Assembly (NCBI GenBank): GCA_021736135.1
Contig: JAIPGO010000028.1
Location: 1 to 39,331 of the forward strand
Length of the DNA stretch: 39,331 bases
Origin: Candidatus Cloacimonadota bacterium
GTDB lineage: Bacteria > Cloacimonadota > Cloacimonadia > Cloacimonadales > TCS61
Direction of reading: 5' to 3'
Shown here: in pieces, positions 23,262 through 33,300 of the stretch
How the letters are laid out: each line of letters opens with the position of its first letter
Position numbering within the stretch: position 1 is the stretch's first letter
Program-made: the position numbers and the translations under genes
The notes under the pieces: model-generated
Told to the model about the DNA's origin: nothing
What the model saw: the letters and a program-made list of their open reading frames with translations, nothing else
Database searches by the model: none

Positions 23262-23411
23262 ATGCGCGAAATAATCATACTTGCCTGTGAGGATTGTAAG
23301 CGAAGAAATTACACGACAACCAAGAACCGTCGGGTACATCCTGAACGGGTAGCATTCAAGAAATACTGTCCATTTTGTCGTAAGCATACGTCCCACAAAC
23401 AGACGCGCTAA
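23262..23411 (+). CDS. rpmG: 50S ribosomal protein L33
   Basis: This 49-aa protein, [17 protein letters not shown] at the start, has two zinc-ribbon pairs (CEDC and CPFC), so it is the zinc-binding (C+) form of L33. It retains TTKNRR and HTSHKQTR. It lies between tuf and tRNA-Trp, a common order in bacteria. The start has a GGAAG element upstream. Confidence 0.95.
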   Translation: MREIIILACEDCKRRNYTTTKNRRVHPERVAFKKYCPFCRKHTSHKQTR

Positions 23412-23423
23412 GATATTAATTGC

Positions 23424-23499
23424 AGGTTAGTAGCTCAATTGGTAGAGCACCGGTCTCCAAAACCGGGGGTTGCGGGTTCGATTCCTGCCTGACCTGCCA
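23424..23499 (+). tRNA. tRNA-Trp (CCA)
   Basis: The acceptor stem is AGGTTAG/CTGACCT with one G-U. The anticodon is CCA within TCTCCAAAA, the discriminator is G and CCA is encoded. It lies between rpmG and secE, a conserved position in many bacteria. Confidence 0.96.
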
Positions 23500-23529
23500 T
23501 AATTATTTAGTAAATAAGGAAAAAGCAAG

Positions 23530-23721
23530 ATGTTCAAAAAGATTGCATCGTTTTTAAGAAGTGTACGTCAGGAGATGACTTACGTGAGCTGGCCGACCCG
23601 GGCAGACCTTCAGGAAGGCACCACGGCAGTAATCGTTATGTCAATAATTGTAGCTATATTTCTCTCATTGATAGACGCTTTGTTTGGTTATATTATCCGG
23701 ACATTGTTATTCAAAGGATAG
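23530..23721 (+). CDS. secE: Preprotein translocase subunit SecE
   Basis: This 63-aa short-form SecE with one transmembrane helix (about 33-55) stabilises SecY in the inner-membrane translocon. The conserved amphipathic segment FLRSVRQEMTYVSWPTRADL precedes the helix. AAGGAAAAA lies before the ATG. It is followed by nusG seven bases after its stop, as in nearly all bacteria. Confidence 0.96.
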   Translation: MFKKIASFLRSVRQEMTYVSWPTRADLQEGTTAVIVMSIIVAIFLSLIDALFGYIIRTLLFKG

Positions 23722-23728
23722 GTTTTCA

Positions 23729-24253
23729 ATGAAGAAATGGTATGTGGCACACACAATGGCGTCTCATGAGTTTAAGATTCGGGATGCGATCCTGCGAGCG
23801 ATCAAGGGAACGCATTTAGAGGATAAGGTGGGAGAGATTTTGATACCGACGCAAAATACGTTTCACATTCGAGATGGCAAACGTATTGAGCGGGAGAAGA
23901 AGCTTTTCAATAGCTACCTGATCCTGGAATTAGAGATGAGCCCGGAAGTGTATAATTTCATCGTAGGTTTACCGGGAGTAACGCATTTTCTGGGAACCGG
24001 AAAGAAGCCGCAACCACTGAGTGAGAAAGAAATCAATCGCTTATTAGGCTATGCAGATCGCGATGGGGATGATGCAAAATCTTATGATTTCCTACCCGGT
24101 GATATGGTTAAGATAACCGATGGACCTTTCAGTGATTTCGAAGGTGTGATAGAGAAAGCAAAGAAAGAAAGCGGAAAGCTGATTGTTAAAGTAACAGTAT
24201 TTGGTCGAGTGACACCCGTTGAGGTGGGCTATGATCAGGTAGAAATAATGTAA
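23729..24253 (+). CDS. nusG: Transcription termination/antitermination factor NusG
   Basis: The 174-aa protein has an NGN domain (MKKWYVAHTMASHEFKI; LFNSYLILELEM; GLPGVTHFLGTGKKP) that binds RNA polymerase. The C-terminal KOW domain (PGDMVKITDGPFSDFEGVI) contacts Rho or ribosomal protein S10. The open frame extends upstream into secE, but family N-termini and AAAGGATAGG support the ATG at 23729. It sits between secE and rplK. Confidence 0.97.
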   Translation: MKKWYVAHTMASHEFKIRDAILRAIKGTHLEDKVGEILIPTQNTFHIRDGKRIEREKKLFNSYLILELEMSPEVYNFIVGLPGVTHFLGTGKKPQPLSEKEINRLLGYADRDGDDAKSYDFLPGDMVKITDGPFSDFEGVIEKAKKESGKLIVKVTVFGRVTPVEVGYDQVEIM

Positions 24254-24274
24254 ACTGAAAGAGGAAAGATAATA

Positions 24275-24706
24275 ATGGCAAAACCAAAAGATGTAGAGCA
24301 CATGATAAAATTGCAGCTGCCAGCCGGCAAAGCGACACCGGCTCCGCCTGTGGGACCGGCCTTAGGTCAGGCAGGAATTAATATCGGAGAATTCTGCAAA
24401 GCATTCAATGAGAAGACAAGTGATTCACCGGGAATGATTTTTCCGGTAGTAATTTTCGTTAAAAAGAATAAGAGTTATACATTCGAAATAAAAACTCCTC
24501 CGGCAGCAGTCTTGATCAAAAAGGAAGCAGGGCTTGCTAAGGGTTCGGGCGTACCGAACCGTGAGAAAGTAGGAACTGTGACCCGGGAGCAGATCAGGAA
24601 AATCGCTGAGCTTAAAATGAAGGATTTGAATGCCTTTACAATTGAAGCTGCCATGCGGATGATCGAAGGTACTGCAAGAAACATGGGAGTATTAGTCGAA
24701 GACTAA
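24275..24706 (+). CDS. rplK: 50S ribosomal protein L11
   Basis: This 143-aa L11 is part of the GTPase-associated centre of the 50S subunit. The N-terminal domain has [19 protein letters not shown] and [12 protein letters not shown]. The C-terminal RNA-binding domain has [19 protein letters not shown] and [20 protein letters not shown] precedes the ATG. It is first of the L11-L1-L10-L12 series. Confidence 0.98.
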   Translation: MAKPKDVEHMIKLQLPAGKATPAPPVGPALGQAGINIGEFCKAFNEKTSDSPGMIFPVVIFVKKNKSYTFEIKTPPAAVLIKKEAGLAKGSGVPNREKVGTVTREQIRKIAELKMKDLNAFTIEAAMRMIEGTARNMGVLVED

Positions 24707-24749
24707 AGCTCAGTGTGAAAAGCAGGAGATAATAAAAAAAGGAGACTTT

Positions 24750-25451
24750 ATGGCTAGCAAGAGGTATCGCGAATCTTATGAGATGATCGATAAGACCAAG
24801 CGCTACGGTCTCGATGAAGCAATCAAATTATTGCAGGGATTCCCCAGGGCAAAATTTGACGAGACAGTAGAGATTCATTTTAATCTTGGTGTAGATCCTC
24901 GTAAAGCAGATCAGCAGATCAGGAACTCGCTAGTCCTTCCCCACGGAACCGGTAAGAAGGTAACAGTGCTTGTATTTGCCGAGGGTGAGAAAGCAGAAGA
25001 GGCAACAGCAGCCGGAGCTGACTTCGTAGGCGTTGATGACTACGTTGACAAGATCCAGGGCGGCTGGTTAGGCTTTGATGTAGCGATCACCACTCCCAAC
25101 CTGATGGGTAAGATAGGTCGTCTGGGACGCGTACTTGGTCCCCGGGGCTTAATGCCAAATCCGAAGGTCGGGACGGTAACAATGGATGTCGGCAAAGCAG
25201 TTACGGAAGCCAAAGGTGGAAAAGTGGCTTATCGAGTGGACAAATTCGCCAATCTTCACATTATGGCTGGAAAATTGAGTTTTGAGGAAGCTAATTTGAG
25301 AGAGAACATTGTCACTATAATCGGAGCGATTCTTCGTGAACGCCCGGCAGCGGTGAAAGGTCTCTTTATCAAAAGCATTGCCCTCACGGCAACAATGAGT
25401 CCAGGAATCAAGTTAGATGTTCCCAGTGCAACGTTAGAGGCAAAGAAGTAG
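24750..25451 (+). CDS. rplA: 50S ribosomal protein L1
   Basis: This 233-aa L1 stalk protein is also, in other bacteria, a translational repressor of the L11-L1 mRNA. Visible blocks are [51 protein letters not shown] and [20 protein letters not shown] precedes the ATG. The next gene starts only 10 bases downstream. Confidence 0.98.
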   Translation: MASKRYRESYEMIDKTKRYGLDEAIKLLQGFPRAKFDETVEIHFNLGVDPRKADQQIRNSLVLPHGTGKKVTVLVFAEGEKAEEATAAGADFVGVDDYVDKIQGGWLGFDVAITTPNLMGKIGRLGRVLGPRGLMPNPKVGTVTMDVGKAVTEAKGGKVAYRVDKFANLHIMAGKLSFEEANLRENIVTIIGAILRERPAAVKGLFIKSIALTATMSPGIKLDVPSATLEAKK

Positions 25452-25461
25452 GAGGTGGAAA

Positions 25462-25998
25462 ATGCATCAACCGTATAAAGTAGAAGAAATCAAGCAGATC
25501 AAAGAACGTGTTGAAGGTGCTAAAGCCATCGTTTTAGTAGATTATAAAGGAATCAACATAGAGGAAGTGAATTCTCTTCGGGGTAGAATGCGTAATGCCC
25601 GGGTTGATTATTTTGTCTCTAAGAACACATTTATCAAGATCGCCTTGAATGATTTAGGGATCACAGCATTGGATGAATATCTGATAGGGCCAACTGCAGT
25701 AGCAGTATCCCTTGAAGATGAGGTGGCTCCTGCCCGGGAGCTGGCGAATTTCAAGAAAGCAGAAATGAAAGACAAAGCATTTCCGACTTTCAAAGCCGGC
25801 TTTATATCAGGTTCCGTAATTAACGTGGAAGGACTGAAGCAATTTGCTGATTTACCGAGTAAAGAACAATTACTCAGTATGGTATTACAGGGATTGAATG
25901 CACCGATAAGCGGCTTAGTTGGCGCTTTATCGGGAGTATTAAGGAAATTTGTATATGCGATTGACGCAATCGCGCAGAAACAAGATGAAGAAAAATAA
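25462..25998 (+). CDS. rplJ: 50S ribosomal protein L10
   Basis: This 178-aa L10 anchors L7/L12 dimers on the ribosome stalk. The N-terminal domain has AKAIVLVDYKGINIEEVNSL and the helix for 23S rRNA and L11 contact, and the C-terminal helix (GLVGALSGVLRKFVYAIDAI) binds L12. GGAGGTGG precedes the ATG. Only 10 bases separate it from rplA, leaving no room for the long L10 leader known from E. coli, so control must act within rplA or further upstream. Confidence 0.97.
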   Translation: MHQPYKVEEIKQIKERVEGAKAIVLVDYKGINIEEVNSLRGRMRNARVDYFVSKNTFIKIALNDLGITALDEYLIGPTAVAVSLEDEVAPARELANFKKAEMKDKAFPTFKAGFISGSVINVEGLKQFADLPSKEQLLSMVLQGLNAPISGLVGALSGVLRKFVYAIDAIAQKQDEEK

Positions 25999-26010
25999 AT
26001 CGGAGGAAAC

Positions 26011-26388
26011 ATGTCTGAGAAAAAACAACAGGTAATGGATTTGATCAAGGAGATGACAGTCCTTGAGCTTCATGAGCTGGTAAAAGAGCTGGAAGAATTT
26101 TTTGGCGTATCAGCGGCAGCGCCTGTGGCAGCAGTAGCAGCAGGTCCCGTAGCAGCCGGAGAAGCTGTTGAAGAGAAAACCGAGTTTGATGTAATACTAA
26201 CAGGTTCTGGAGATAAGAAAATCCAGGTAATTAAGGAAGTAAGACAAATCACGAAACTTGGTTTGAAAGAAGCCAAGGAATTAGTTGATACTTGCCCGAA
26301 ACCAGTCGTCGAAGCCGTAAGCAAAGAAGAAGCAGAAAAAATTAAAGCACAGCTTGAAGAGTCTGGTGCAACTGTCGAAATCAAATAA
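26011..26388 (+). CDS. rplL: 50S ribosomal protein L7/L12
   Basis: The 125-aa protein has an N-terminal dimerisation helix, an Ala/Gly-rich hinge (about 36-52) and the C-terminal factor-binding domain ([37 protein letters not shown]). CGGAGG precedes the ATG. An attenuator-like hairpin lies between it and rpoB. Confidence 0.98.
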   Translation: MSEKKQQVMDLIKEMTVLELHELVKELEEFFGVSAAAPVAAVAAGPVAAGEAVEEKTEFDVILTGSGDKKIQVIKEVRQITKLGLKEAKELVDTCPKPVVEAVSKEEAEKIKAQLEESGATVEIK

Positions 26389-26404
26389 GCGAGAAATAAA
26401 AATC

Positions 26405-26441
26405 GGAAGTGAATCTCCCTGCGATTCACTTCCTCTTTGTT
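26405..26441 (+). terminator. Attenuator-type hairpin between rplL and rpoB
   Basis: A perfect 11-bp stem, GGAAGTGAATC with GATTCACTTCC, has a seven-base loop. It is followed by TCTTTGTTT. It lies 16 bases after rplL and about 65 bases before rpoB. In E. coli a partial terminator at this position reduces rpoBC relative to ribosomal-protein expression; the same role is inferred here. Confidence 0.7.
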
Positions 26442-26507
26442 TATTAAGAGCAAGTCAGAATGCGTGGACGAGGCAGTGGCCTGACAACGTGAAAGGAGTA
26501 AGGACGC

Positions 26508-29500
26508 TTGGAATATAAGAATTATTCACGAATAAGGAAGCAAGCTCAAATAGCTGGTTTACCTTCTATAGATGTACCCAATCTGCTTTCGATGCAGATA
26601 GATTCCTACAATCTTTTTTTGCAGCGAGACAAACATCCCCAGAAGCGTAAGTTAGATGGGTTGGAAGCCGTATTTCAATCAATATTTCCCTTAGAAGACC
26701 CTAAGGGGTTGTATAAGCTGGAATATCTTGATTATGAAGTATTAAAAGAAAAATATGCAGTAGAAGAATGCGTAGAGCGTAACCAATCGTATGATGCTCC
26801 GATCAAAGCCCGTATGCGTCTGACGAAATATGATGAAGAGATATTAAAGGATACCGGTGAAAAGCGTGAAAAAGAGCAGATCGAGCAGGATGTTTTTCTA
26901 GGAGAGATTCCGTTAATTACCACTCAGGGAACCTTTATCATTAATGGAGCGGAGAGGATTATAATCAGTCAGTTGCATCGCAGTCCAGGGATATTTTTTT
27001 CCGAGACCAAGCATCCGAGTGGCAAATCATTATTTTCAGCAAAGTTAATCCCTTATACTGGATCCTGGCTTGAATTCACAATGGATATCCATAATGCGAT
27101 GTATGTGTTAATAGATAAACGTCGAAAGATACCAGTATCAGTGTTGCTCAGATCACTTGGGTATTCTACGAATCAGGATATACGGGAACATTTTTATATC
27201 TGGGAAGAAGAAAAAGTAAGTGAAAATATTAAAGAACGCTATCTATTTACCGATGTTGCAGATGAAGATGGAGAGATAGTATTACAGGCAGGTTATCTGG
27301 TTGATGAGGATTCCTATGATAAACTTATCGAACATGGTATAAAGAAAGTAAAACTGATTTCAGGAAAATCGGAAGTGCGTCGGAAAATTCTGGAGCAGAC
27401 CATTGCCAAAGATACTACAGAGAATAAAAAAGATGCTCTGATAAAAATATACAGTCTGATACGCCCCGGAGACGAACCTACCGAAAATTCAGCAGAAGAG
27501 CTTTTTGAGCGCATGTTCTTTAATGAGAAGCGTTATAATCTGGGAAGGGTCGGTAGATATAAGTTAAATACTCGTCTGGGAGTAGATGTTGACCCAGAGA
27601 TTAATATAGTAACTCGCGAAGATATGGTGGCAATCGTAACAAAACTTATTGAGTTGTTTAATGAAGAGGATTTCGTAGATGATATTGATCATCTGGCAAA
27701 TCGCCGGGTTAGAACAGTAGGTGAGTTGCTGAGTGAACAATATAATATTGGATTAGCGCGAGTAGCTAGAACAGCATTGGAGCGTATGAATATCGCCAAT
27801 CCTGACGAGATCACCATACATGATTTAATTAACAGTAATGCTTTGATAGCTGTAGTCAACAGTTTCTTTTTAACTGGTCAGCTATCGCAGTTTATGGAAC
27901 AGACTAATCCATTAACTGCCTTAACGCATAAGCGTCGATTATCTGCTCTGGGACCTGGAGGTTTAACCAGGGAACGTGCCGGGTTTGAAGTTCGCGATGT
28001 TCATTATTCACATTATGGCAGGATTTGTCCGATTGAGACGCCGGAAGGTCCTAATATTGGTTTGTTATCATCACCAGCCATGTATTCTCGCATCAATGAG
28101 CTTGGATTTATGGAAACGCCCTATATCAAAGTAGAAAATGGTAGAATCATTCATCAGATAGATTATCTTGATCCTCAGATGGAGGATAGATATACAATTG
28201 CGCAGGCAAATGTAAACTATGATGTAAAGACTCTTGATATTACAGATAAACTGGTATTTGCCCGTAAGAATGGCGAATATGTCGAAGTAAGTCCACTAGA
28301 AGTAGATTATATGGATGTCTGTTCACAACAGATAGTTTCTGTATCGGCAGCCTTGATTCCCTTTCTCGAGCATGATGATGCCAACCGTGCCCTGATGGGT
28401 TCCAATATGCAGCGACAGGCAGTACCACTGGTCAAGTCAGAAGTGCCATTAGTAGGAACCGGGATCGAAGCAACGGTTGCCAAGGATAGTGGAGTGGCGG
28501 CACTGGCACCATATAATGGAACTATCACCAGAGTTACCAGTTCGTACCTGGAAATAGAGCGTGATAATCCTGAAGAAAGTATTATGGATATTGATCGGCA
28601 TAATCGTATTTATTTACGAAAATATCAGCGATCAAACCAGGATACGACCATAAATCAGCGTCCGACTGTCAAAGTTGGTCAGCATGTCAATAAAGGTGAC
28701 ATCTTATCTGATGGACCGGCCATTGAAGACGGCAGACTTGCTCTGGGCAGAAATATGATGGTGGCATTTATGCCCTGGTATGGCTACAATTATGAAGATG
28801 CAATAATTCTGAGTGAGAATGTGGCACGTGAGGATATGCTTACATCCATCTATATTGAAGAGCATGAAGTACTTGTTCGTGACACTAAGAACGGTAAGGA
28901 AGAACTGGCTTATGATATACCGAATGTACCCAACAAAAGCCTTCGTAATCTTGATAAGACAGGTATAATCAGGATAGGTTCCGTAGTGAAAGCAGGAGAT
29001 ATTATAGTTGGTAAGATAACACCAAAGAATACCGATATAGATCCGTCTCCGGAAGAAAACCTGATGCGTGCTTTATTTGGTGACCGGGCTGGTGATTTCA
29101 GCAATAGTTCTTTAAAGGCAAAGCCGGGAATGGAAGGTGTTGTTATAGATGTGAAAGTATTCTCCCGTAAGGAAGAGAGATCAGAAGAATTTATAGACGA
29201 AAAAGAAAGAGTGAACAAGGAAATAGAACAGCTCAAGGAAGAGAAGCTTGATCGTCAGCAAAGGATAGATGAATATCTGGAACTGCATTTGGGACGAGCC
29301 TTACTGGGTGAGAAAGCAAAAAATATAGTCAACGAAAAGAATGGTATGTTTATGGTTCCTTCTGGAGAGAGCATCGATGAGGAAGCATTAACCAGAATAA
29401 ATTTCAAGAAACTGAACCTGGATTATGACCTGATAGAAGATACGGAAAAGAATGATAAGATTTATGAAGAAATAATCCTCAAGGTCAAAGAAGCACAGGA

Positions 29501-30323
29501 AGAAAGCGAAAACATCCTCAAGAAAAAGAAGGAACGCCTGAAACGTGGTGATGAACTGAGTAATGGTGTTCGTAAAATGGTGAAGGTCTTTATTGCCAAG
29601 AAGCGCAAGATCCAGGTTGGTGACAAGATGGCTGGTCGCCACGGTAACAAAGGTGTGATCAGTAGGATCAGTCCAATAGCCGATATGCCTTTTATGAAAG
29701 ATGGAACTCCTGTGGACGTGATATTGAACCCCCTGGGTGTTCCCTCACGCATGAATATTGGTCAGATAATGGAAACGCACCTGGGGATGGCAGCGAAGAT
29801 CCTGGGTTTTAGAGCCGAAACACCTGTTTTCGATGGCGCGACTATTGAAGATATTCGTATTGAATTAGCAAAAGCAGAAATGGCTTCAGACGGCAAAATG
29901 GTGCTATATGACGGCAAGACCGGCGAACCGTTTATGGAGCGGGTAACAGTGGGCGTGATGTATATGCTTAAGCTTAACCATCTGGTGGCAGATAAGATGC
30001 ATGCTCGTTCCACGGGACCTTATTCATTGATAACGCAACAGCCTTTGGGTGGAAAAGCCCAGCATGGTGGACAGAGACTGGGAGAGATGGAAGTCTGGGC
30101 TTTAGAAGCCTATGGTGCTTCCCGCTTACTGGAAGAGATGTTAACAATAAAATCTGATGATGTTGATGGGCGTACCAATGCCTTCAAAGCAATATCGAGT
30201 GGACAGAATCCTCCTAAGCCGGGGGTTCCGGAATCCTTCAATGTGTTGGTAAGTGAATTGAAGTCTCTCTGTTTTGAAATCGAGTTTATCTCGAACAAGG
30301 CAGAAGAGTCCAGTAACCAGTAG
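26508..30323 (+). CDS. rpoB: RNA polymerase beta subunit
   Basis: This is the 1271-aa catalytic-core subunit. The rifampicin-pocket region reads GQLSQFMEQTNPL then THKRRLSALGPGGL; the position equivalent to E. coli Asp516 is Glu464, while Gln513, His526, Arg529 and Ser531 equivalents are kept. Other hallmarks are GRICPIETPEGPNIGLL, MPWYGYNYEDAI, a charged coiled-coil insertion (about 890-1020) and GDKMAGRHGNKGVIS. The start is TTG at 26508, with AAAGGAG nine bases upstream; no in-frame ATG fits better. rpoC follows after 20 bases. Confidence 0.98.
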   Translation: MEYKNYSRIRKQAQIAGLPSIDVPNLLSMQIDSYNLFLQRDKHPQKRKLDGLEAVFQSIFPLEDPKGLYKLEYLDYEVLKEKYAVEECVERNQSYDAPIKARMRLTKYDEEILKDTGEKREKEQIEQDVFLGEIPLITTQGTFIINGAERIIISQLHRSPGIFFSETKHPSGKSLFSAKLIPYTGSWLEFTMDIHNAMYVLIDKRRKIPVSVLLRSLGYSTNQDIREHFYIWEEEKVSENIKERYLFTDVADEDGEIVLQAGYLVDEDSYDKLIEHGIKKVKLISGKSEVRRKILEQTIAKDTTENKKDALIKIYSLIRPGDEPTENSAEELFERMFFNEKRYNLGRVGRYKLNTRLGVDVDPEINIVTREDMVAIVTKLIELFNEEDFVDDIDHLANRRVRTVGELLSEQYNIGLARVARTALERMNIANPDEITIHDLINSNALIAVVNSFFLTGQLSQFMEQTNPLTALTHKRRLSALGPGGLTRERAGFEVRDVHYSHYGRICPIETPEGPNIGLLSSPAMYSRINELGFMETPYIKVENGRIIHQIDYLDPQMEDRYTIAQANVNYDVKTLDITDKLVFARKNGEYVEVSPLEVDYMDVCSQQIVSVSAALIPFLEHDDANRALMGSNMQRQAVPLVKSEVPLVGTGIEATVAKDSGVAALAPYNGTITRVTSSYLEIERDNPEESIMDIDRHNRIYLRKYQRSNQDTTINQRPTVKVGQHVNKGDILSDGPAIEDGRLALGRNMMVAFMPWYGYNYEDAIILSENVAREDMLTSIYIEEHEVLVRDTKNGKEELAYDIPNVPNKSLRNLDKTGIIRIGSVVKAGDIIVGKITPKNTDIDPSPEENLMRALFGDRAGDFSNSSLKAKPGMEGVVIDVKVFSRKEERSEEFIDEKERVNKEIEQLKEEKLDRQQRIDEYLELHLGRALLGEKAKNIVNEKNGMFMVPSGESIDEEALTRINFKKLNLDYDLIEDTEKNDKIYEEIILKVKEAQEESENILKKKKERLKRGDELSNGVRKMVKVFIAKKRKIQVGDKMAGRHGNKGVISRISPIADMPFMKDGTPVDVILNPLGVPSRMNIGQIMETHLGMAAKILGFRAETPVFDGATIEDIRIELAKAEMASDGKMVLYDGKTGEPFMERVTVGVMYMLKLNHLVADKMHARSTGPYSLITQQPLGGKAQHGGQRLGEMEVWALEAYGASRLLEEMLTIKSDDVDGRTNAFKAISSGQNPPKPGVPESFNVLVSELKSLCFEIEFISNKAEESSNQ

Positions 30324-30343
30324 AGTGAACGGAGGATAAGCAA

Positions 30344-33300
30344 TTGATACGCGAGATAAAGAGAAATAAGAGAATTGAAAATTACGATAGAGTACGCATT
30401 AAGATAGCTTCACCGGAAGTGATCAGAGAATGGTCTTATGGAGAAGTGACTAAACCTGATACGTTAAATTACCGGACGTTTAAACCTGAAAAAGGTGGAT
30501 TATTCTGCGAGCGCATCTTTGGACCGGAAAAGGATTATGAGTGCAGTTGCGGTAAATACAAGAAAAAGCGGTTTGCCAACCAGGTTTGTGATCGCTGTGG
30601 TGTGGAGATAACTACATCACGGGTTCGCCGTTCACATATGGGACATATTGAACTGGCTGTACCCATTTCTCACATCTGGTTTGTAAAGAGTATGCCCAGC
30701 ATAATCGGAACCTTACTTGAGCTTTCCATATCCAAGCTGGAAAGAATTATCTATTATGAATCATATATCGTGATTGATCCTGGCAACCAGGAAGATTATG
30801 AACGAAAAGACCTGATAGATGTGGAAGAATATTACGAAGTGCGGGATAGACTTGACGAAGATTTTCGGGCTTTAATGGGTGCTGAAGCAATCAAGGAGCT
30901 GCTTTCGGAAATAAATCTGGAAGATGAAGCGATGGATTTGCGTACACGTCTTAAAATGGAAACTTCCGTTCAGAAGAAACAAAAACTCACAAAGCGCCTG
31001 AAAGTAGTTGATGCTTTCCGTAAATCTAATAATCGTCCGGAATGGATGGTACTGGAAGTGCTTCCTGTATTACCACCCACTTTACGTCCTTTAGTACAGT
31101 TAGATGGCGGGCGTTTTGCAACAGCAGATTTTAATGAATTATATCGACGGGTTATTACACGTAACAACCGTTTGCATGGTCTTCTGGACATAAATGCCCC
31201 GGAAGTGATCCTGCGCAATGAGAAGAGGATGCTTCAGGAAGCGGTGGATGCTTTAATAGATAATTCCAGAAAAAGCAGACCTGTGAAAGGTCGTGGTAAT
31301 AGACCTTTGAAATCATTGGCAGACCAGTTAAAGGGTAAAACCGGACGTTTCCGTCAAAATCTTCTGGGAAAACGCGTCGATTATTCCGGTCGTTCAGTTA
31401 TCACCGTAGGCCCGGAATTAAAGTTGCACCAGTGCGGATTACCTAAGGAAATGGCAGTTGAACTGTTTAAACCATTTATTATAGAACGCTTAGAAAGTCT
31501 GGGCGAAGCAGAAAAGGCTAAATCAGCCAAAAAGCTGATTGAGAAGCAGCGTCCCGAGATCTGGAAAATTTTAGAAGAAGTAATAAAGGATTATCCTGTA
31601 CTTCTAAACCGCGCACCTACGCTGCATAAACATGGTATCCAGGCGTTTATGCCTATACTGATCGAAGAAAAAGCAATACAGTTACATCCTCTTGCCTGCA
31701 TACCTTTCAATGCTGATTTCGATGGTGATCAGATGGCAGTGCATGTTCCGCTTTCTCTAGAAGCCCAGATGGAAGCAAGAATACTAATGCTTTCAAGACG
31801 CAACCTGATTCTGCCAGCGAGTGGAAAATTGGCTATGGCAACAAATCAGGATATCGTGCTGGGTAATTACTATCTGACGTTGTTGCGTAACAAAGAAATT
31901 CCTGATGTCAAGGAAATGTATCATTTCAGTTCCATAAACGAACTCCTGCTTGCCTACGAACAGCATGAACTGATCACAGAACAGAAAAGCGTAGAAGATT
32001 TTAAGAGTAACTGGGGAAAAGGTCCTTTAACTTTGCATACATTTGTCCGTACATTTTATAAAGGGAAAGTTCGGACCTCAACCGTCGGACGTTTTATTTT
32101 CAACACTATTCTGCCGGAAGAGATGGAATTTATTGACTATACTCTAACTAAAGGGAAGTTGAATGATCTGGCAATGGATTGTTTTGATGCCGTAGGTCAA
32201 CTGGAAACTGCAGATCTGCTTGATAAAATCAAAGATCTGGGATTTCGTTACGCTACAAAAGCAGGTATCACTTTTAGCTTTGCAGATGTGATCACACCCA
32301 AAAAGAAACCGGAGATCATTGCTGAAACAGAAAAAGAAGTGACCGAAATTTATGAAGATTATATGAATGGTATTATCACGCAAAGTGAACGCCTTAATCG
32401 TGTAATCGACAAATGGAAAATGACTACGGAAAAAGTGACAAATGAGTTGATGCTTGAGCTGGCAGATGACCAGAAGGGATTCAACTCTATATATATGATG
32501 TATGATTCAGGTGCTCGTGGTGGTAAAGATCAGATCAAGCAGCTTGGAGCAATGCGCGGATTGATGGACAAACCTTCTAAAGGTGGGGCGGATTCAGGAC
32601 CTGATGTTATTGAAACACCAATCAAATCCTGCTTCAAGGAAGGATTAACCGTTCTGGAGTACTTTCTCTCCACTCATGGAGCGCGAAAAGGACTGGCAGA
32701 TACTGCTATGAAGACAGCTGACGCCGGTTATTTGACCAGAAGACTGGTTGATGTGGCGCAGAATGCTGTAATTACCAGTGAAGATTGTGGTACGATGGAA
32801 GGTGTGGAAGTTACTGCTCTTAAAGAAGGATTGGAAGTGGTGGAACCACTTTCTGAAAGAATCAAGGGTAGAACTGCTCTGGATGACGTTATTGATCCGG
32901 TTACAGAAGAGATAATCGCCTACGCGAATACAGAAATTACTAATGAACAGGCACAACAGATACAAAACCATGGTATTAACAGCGTCCGGGTACGTTCTGC
33001 ACTAACCTGTGAAAATGAACGCGGGATCTGTGCCAAGTGTTACGGACGTAATCTGGCAACACACAAGCCGGTTAAAAACGGTGAACCTGTGGGAGTTATT
33101 GCAGCTCAGAGTATTGGAGAACCCGGCACGCAATTAACATTGCGTACCTTCCATATTGGTGGAACAACAAGTACGGCAGTGGAAAAAGCAGAAGTGGTTG
33201 CTAAGACTGATGGTGTGGTTAAATTTGATCGTCTAAATACAATTCTAAACAGGGAAAATAAACTTGTATCCACAAGCAACCTTGGCAGGATAAAAATCAT

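Noticed and set aside
23684-23728. Upstream start for NusG inside secE
   Set aside because: Family N-terminus (MKKWYVAHT) and the ribosome binding site place the start at 23729.
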